Positions 61,552 through 64,000 of a DNA stretch of 64,000 nt are shown one piece after another (the first letter of the stretch is position 1; the number at the start of each line of letters is the position of its first letter). A model generated the notes under the pieces. The model did no database searches. It was not told where the DNA came from and saw only the letters and a program-made list of their open reading frames with translations. The translations under genes were made by a program, and so were the position numbers. This DNA comes from Nemania diffusa (lineage: Eukaryota; Ascomycota; Sordariomycetes; Xylariales; Xylariaceae), in NCBI GenBank assembly GCA_038501195.1, contig JBBPUQ010000005.1, positions 248,001 to 312,000 of the forward strand. The letters run 5' to 3'.

Positions 61552-62634
61552 GTTGGGCGGGATGGGGAGGGTTTTTCTTTCTGCTGTTATGATGGGAGGG
61601 CTGAGCAAGGAGTCTGGTGTTTATGGGCTTGTTGGATGGGTGGCGAGCGAACAAACATACGCCTCGGATGGTAATTTGACCTGCCTCTTTACTTGGGTGT
61701 GATGATAAGGGGCTACATAGCTGTTGATGGATGGGATACCAGTGTGCATAGTTAGCTGTTTGTAGTTATTTGTTCGTTTCTTGCTGGTTTTAGTAGCCAT
61801 GTATACCTTCTATTTGAATGATCATGTGTTATTCCGCTCCTCTCTTACTGCTTCTTTCCTTCGGGGATCACGAACGTGTGCCATTAGTCTATTTCCTAAA
61901 TCGTGGCCACGATATCATGGCTCCGTCGTAGGTGAGCTCGCTATCACTGCTAGCCGCCCGATGTAAAAATGCCTACGGATCGTGAGTCTGAAGCCCTTTG
62001 ATCTTATTATCGCATGTTAGCAGTGTATACATTAGTCAACGAGTTTTTTTTTTAAGCACACCCCCACATCATTGTTACTGAAGTAAATAGCTTGTTAGGT
62101 ATAAGCCTCTTATTACTTTAATATAAATAGGAGGAGAAACCTATTGCTACATATGGGGGAGTTGGCAGTGTGAACTCTATCATACTGCCCAGCCGCCAAC
62201 ATGGGTTGAAGTATGAATCATGAGCTTAATGGAATAGTCTTTAGAGTTATCCGACATAATCATGGATTCCATAATAGTTTTCAGTCTAAGATATATGCAT
62301 ATTATTCAGGATTTAATCGACATACTTTGCTATCGCTGCTTTGATATCCCCTATAGAGAACGGTTGATCATGTAGAGCTTGTATACACTAGTAGGAAGCA
62401 TTTTAACTACATATATTTAATCTTGTCGACTTATCATATTTTGAGTTATGGGGAGCTAAACGAGCTGAGCAAGCCACAAAAATTTATTTATTTATTTTCC
62501 CCCCCTCTCACCCTCCACCCGCCTCGCGCCAAACGAACAGTATAATGGGGCCTTTTGCGTAAGCGAGCAATCACACAAACCCAAAACCCGAGTGAATACA
62601 AGTATGGCCACTGCACCACGTTGCAACATCGATC
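61552..62634. other. gene-free region upstream of tRNA-Lys
   Basis: 3' flank of the HHE gene passing into AT-rich sequence (62040-62500) with no supportable gene, then the GC-richer 5' flank of the tRNA gene from about 62510. Confidence 0.45.
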
Positions 62635-62686
62635 GCCCGGTTAGCTCAATCGGTAGAGCGTGAGACTCTTAATCTCAAGGTTGCGG

Positions 62687-62743
62687 GTAAGCTATTCTGC
62701 CAATAAAAATTCGGTTCCGAATTGTACTAACATCCACAACCAG
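62687..62743 (+). other. putative 57-bp spliceosomal intron within tRNA-Lys
   Basis: Begins GTAAGC, has a consensus TACTAAC branch site at 62725-62731 and ends CAACCAG, with the AG 13 nt after the branch A. It is inserted inside the T stem, not at position 37/38 where nuclear tRNA introns lie, so the tRNA splicing endonuclease would not be expected to remove it. Removal by GT-AG rules restores the tRNA exactly. It contains a 16-bp perfect inverted repeat (62708-62723). Confidence 0.8.
62708..62723. repeat. 16-bp perfect inverted repeat inside the tRNA intron
   Basis: AATTCGG, TT, CCGAATT: a seven-base-pair stem, extendable only by closing the loop, between donor and branch site. Folding would bring the 5' splice site closer to the branch region of this very short intron. 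Confidence 0.8.
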
Positions 62744-62777
62744 GTTCGACCCCCGCATTGGGCTCAATTCCTAATGC

Positions 62778-62797
62778 CTCCCAGTTTCAACTGGGAG
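62778..62797 (+). repeat. hairpin just downstream of tRNA-Lys
   Basis: CTCCCAGT, loop TTCA, ACTGGGAG: an eight-base-pair perfect stem starting 14 nt after the tRNA end and lying before the T tracts. It may be part of the 3' trailer of the primary transcript. Confidence 0.7.
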
Positions 62798-62807
62798 TAC
62801 CAACCTA

Positions 62808-62823
62808 TTTTTTTGCTTTTTTT
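62808..62823 (+). terminator. Pol III T-tract terminator of tRNA-Lys
   Basis: Two runs of seven T (62808-62814 and 62817-62823) separated by GC, about 45 nt after the tRNA 3' end. T runs of five or more end RNA polymerase III transcription in fungi. Confidence 0.65.
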
Positions 62824-64000
62824 ATATTTTATTCGAATTGTTCTGTGCAGTTTGCTATTAAAATATTAGTGAAGACATTCTTTTGAAAATTATTTCATTG
62901 TGACGCGGTACGACGGCTGAGTATGCTACTGGTGTACTCCATCTGAGAGGGGTGGAAAACACTGCCTAAACTACCTACTGTCTTCTCTTTTGCCTCAATT
63001 GCGTATTTTTCTCTAACTAAGAGGATGAGTAAAGAATCAGTGAGTATAAATGAGCATTAAACTAGAGAACCAATAGAATAGGAGCAAAGCGATGCGTACA
63101 ATGTCTTCGTCCAGCAGTCATGGCCCGTTCTGGCCACCAGGCTCGGTCTGCCACTGAACCTATTTTTCGTCTCTTCGGGGTCGGGCTTGTAAGGGTCGGT
63201 ATCTACGTCGAGGTGGAGGATATCGGTCACCTTCGGCTCGAGATCCTTGCTCGAACTGTTGTAGGATATCTTGATTCTTTTTGCGAATCTCTTCTGAATC
63301 GGGCTTGTGATTTCTCAGAAATAGGTTTATAAACAATTCTTAATAGTGGTATATGCACTTGAGGAATTTATAGTGAATAAATAAAAATTTACATAGTTAT
63401 TTCAGAGATTGTTATGATAATTTATAAGACCATAATGTTAACAGGTTTTTTATAGATAACCTCTAACTAATGCCACGTATGCTCATAATATTCAGCAAAA
63501 ATAAGGTTTATCGATATGTCATCGTCTTGGAAATCATGAGGAAGGAAGACTGCTGGTTTAAAGAGGTTTATAATATGCAGTCGCCCTCACTTAACGAGAC
63601 CGAAGGGATATTTCGCTGAAATGACCTCTACCACTTTAAAGTAGGAATTCGCTCTTTATTAATAGGCAGAGGATATTACCTCCTAAATTGCTGCAGGGAC
63701 GCCGTAGACGGTATCCCTCCGCCGGGCCCGGAATGCCAACATCAATGACGGCCGTAGCTAAGACATGCTAGCCCCATAAAGATTCCAATACCAACCCGAC
63801 GGCCACCCATCTAGCGCCGTAGATTAAAGAAAATGTAAGACTGCGCCGCACGCGATATAGAGGAAACGCGTGCCAGTCGTGTCAGAGAGACACGCTCGAA
63901 ACGGGTGTAGTCAATCTAAAGTGGGCGATATTGAGTCTCTGACGTTGGCTCCTACTTACTACATTGCATTGCTGCGAACCGCAATGCGCGCCTATAGTAT
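62824..64000. other. gene-free right edge, partly AT-rich
   Basis: No supportable gene. 63330-63480 is strongly AT-rich, flanked by GC-richer blocks (63120-63300 and 63690-63960) without long frames. The patchy composition suggests old mutated repeat DNA, but no element family can be named. Confidence 0.4.

Larger units (their letters stand above)
62635..62764 (+). tRNA. tRNA-Lys(CTT) interrupted in the T arm by an mRNA-type intron
   Basis: The 5' part (62635-62686) gives acceptor strand GCCCGGT, the D arm TAGCTCAATCGG, anticodon stem TGAGA/TCTCA and a seven-base loop with anticodon CTT at 62668-62670. The T stem starts GCGG and is then broken by a 57-bp insert (62687-62743). The remainder (62744-62764) supplies G, loop TTCGACC, CCCGC and the 3' acceptor strand ATTGGGC plus discriminator T. 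Joined, the parts form a 73-nt tRNA with every stem paired (two G-U in the acceptor stem). The A box (62642-62653) and B box GGTTCGACCCC (62743-62753) both remain readable in the unspliced gene, because the intron's last G replaces the first B-box base. The A-B distance grows by 57 bp. T tracts downstream fit a Pol III terminator. A pseudogene is the main alternative. Confidence 0.88.

Noticed and set aside
62687..62743. Classical tRNA endonuclease intron explanation for the tRNA-Lys insert
   Set aside because: The insert is in the T stem and not next to the anticodon, while the anticodon loop itself is uninterrupted.

Overview
This window is nuclear DNA of a filamentous ascomycete (Pezizomycotina, most likely a Sordariomycete; the order cannot be fixed from the sequence alone). 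Protein genes carry short GT-AG introns of about 50-230 bp with CTAAC-type branch sites, have no operon structure and stand on both strands. The proteins are fungal: a Zn2Cys6 regulator, Vac7, a Spo73/Mug65-type DysF protein, a calcofluor-white-hypersensitivity-like protein, and long Ser/Thr-rich proteins of fungal type. Intergenic DNA is rich in TAGG/CCTA and GTAC words.

Layout. 0.5-4.4 kb: a Zn2Cys6 regulator (-) divergent from a truncated MFS transporter (+), then an AT-rich, RIP-like stretch (5.0-5.8 kb). 6.5-10.2 kb: UTP15 (-), a dienoyl-CoA isomerase (+), TFIIH subunit Tfb5 (-). 11.9-15.0 kb: a small membrane protein with two PPxY motifs (+), an aldo/keto reductase of the Kv-beta type (-). 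17-23.6 kb: two large fungal proteins of unknown function (-), the first with an N-terminal Cys/His module. 25.7-27.8 kb: ribosomal proteins uL16 (-) and eL30 (+) from one shared promoter. 30.3-32.3 kb: a coiled-coil protein (+). 32.3-43.2 kb: almost 11 kb without a supportable gene, holding an imperfect tandem repeat. 43.2-61.6 kb: VAC7 (+), PRP6 (-), DIM1 (+, 16 exons), the CWH-like protein (-), the DysF protein (+), a divergent hemerythrin-like protein (+). 62.6 kb: a tRNA-Lys(CTT) gene, then AT-rich sequence to the end.

The most striking observation is that tRNA gene. Its T arm is split by a 57-bp insert that looks like an mRNA-type spliceosomal intron (GTAAGC donor, TACTAAC branch site, CAG acceptor). 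It does not lie at the usual tRNA intron site next to the anticodon. Removing it restores a perfect 73-nt tRNA-Lys. The insert also carries a perfect 16-bp inverted repeat. Nearby DIM1 has 15 introns, far more than any other gene here, one of them also 57 bp long with a similar 3' end.

Functionally the window is mostly housekeeping: ribosome assembly and translation (UTP15, DIM1, uL16, eL30, tRNA-Lys), splicing (PRP6), transcription and repair (Tfb5), vacuolar PI(3,5)P2 control (VAC7) and peroxisomal or mitochondrial fatty-acid oxidation. The regulator/transporter pair at the left end is the only accessory-looking locus, and its transporter is decayed. Exon limits were read by eye from splice signals, reading frame and protein family conservation, so individual junctions may be off.
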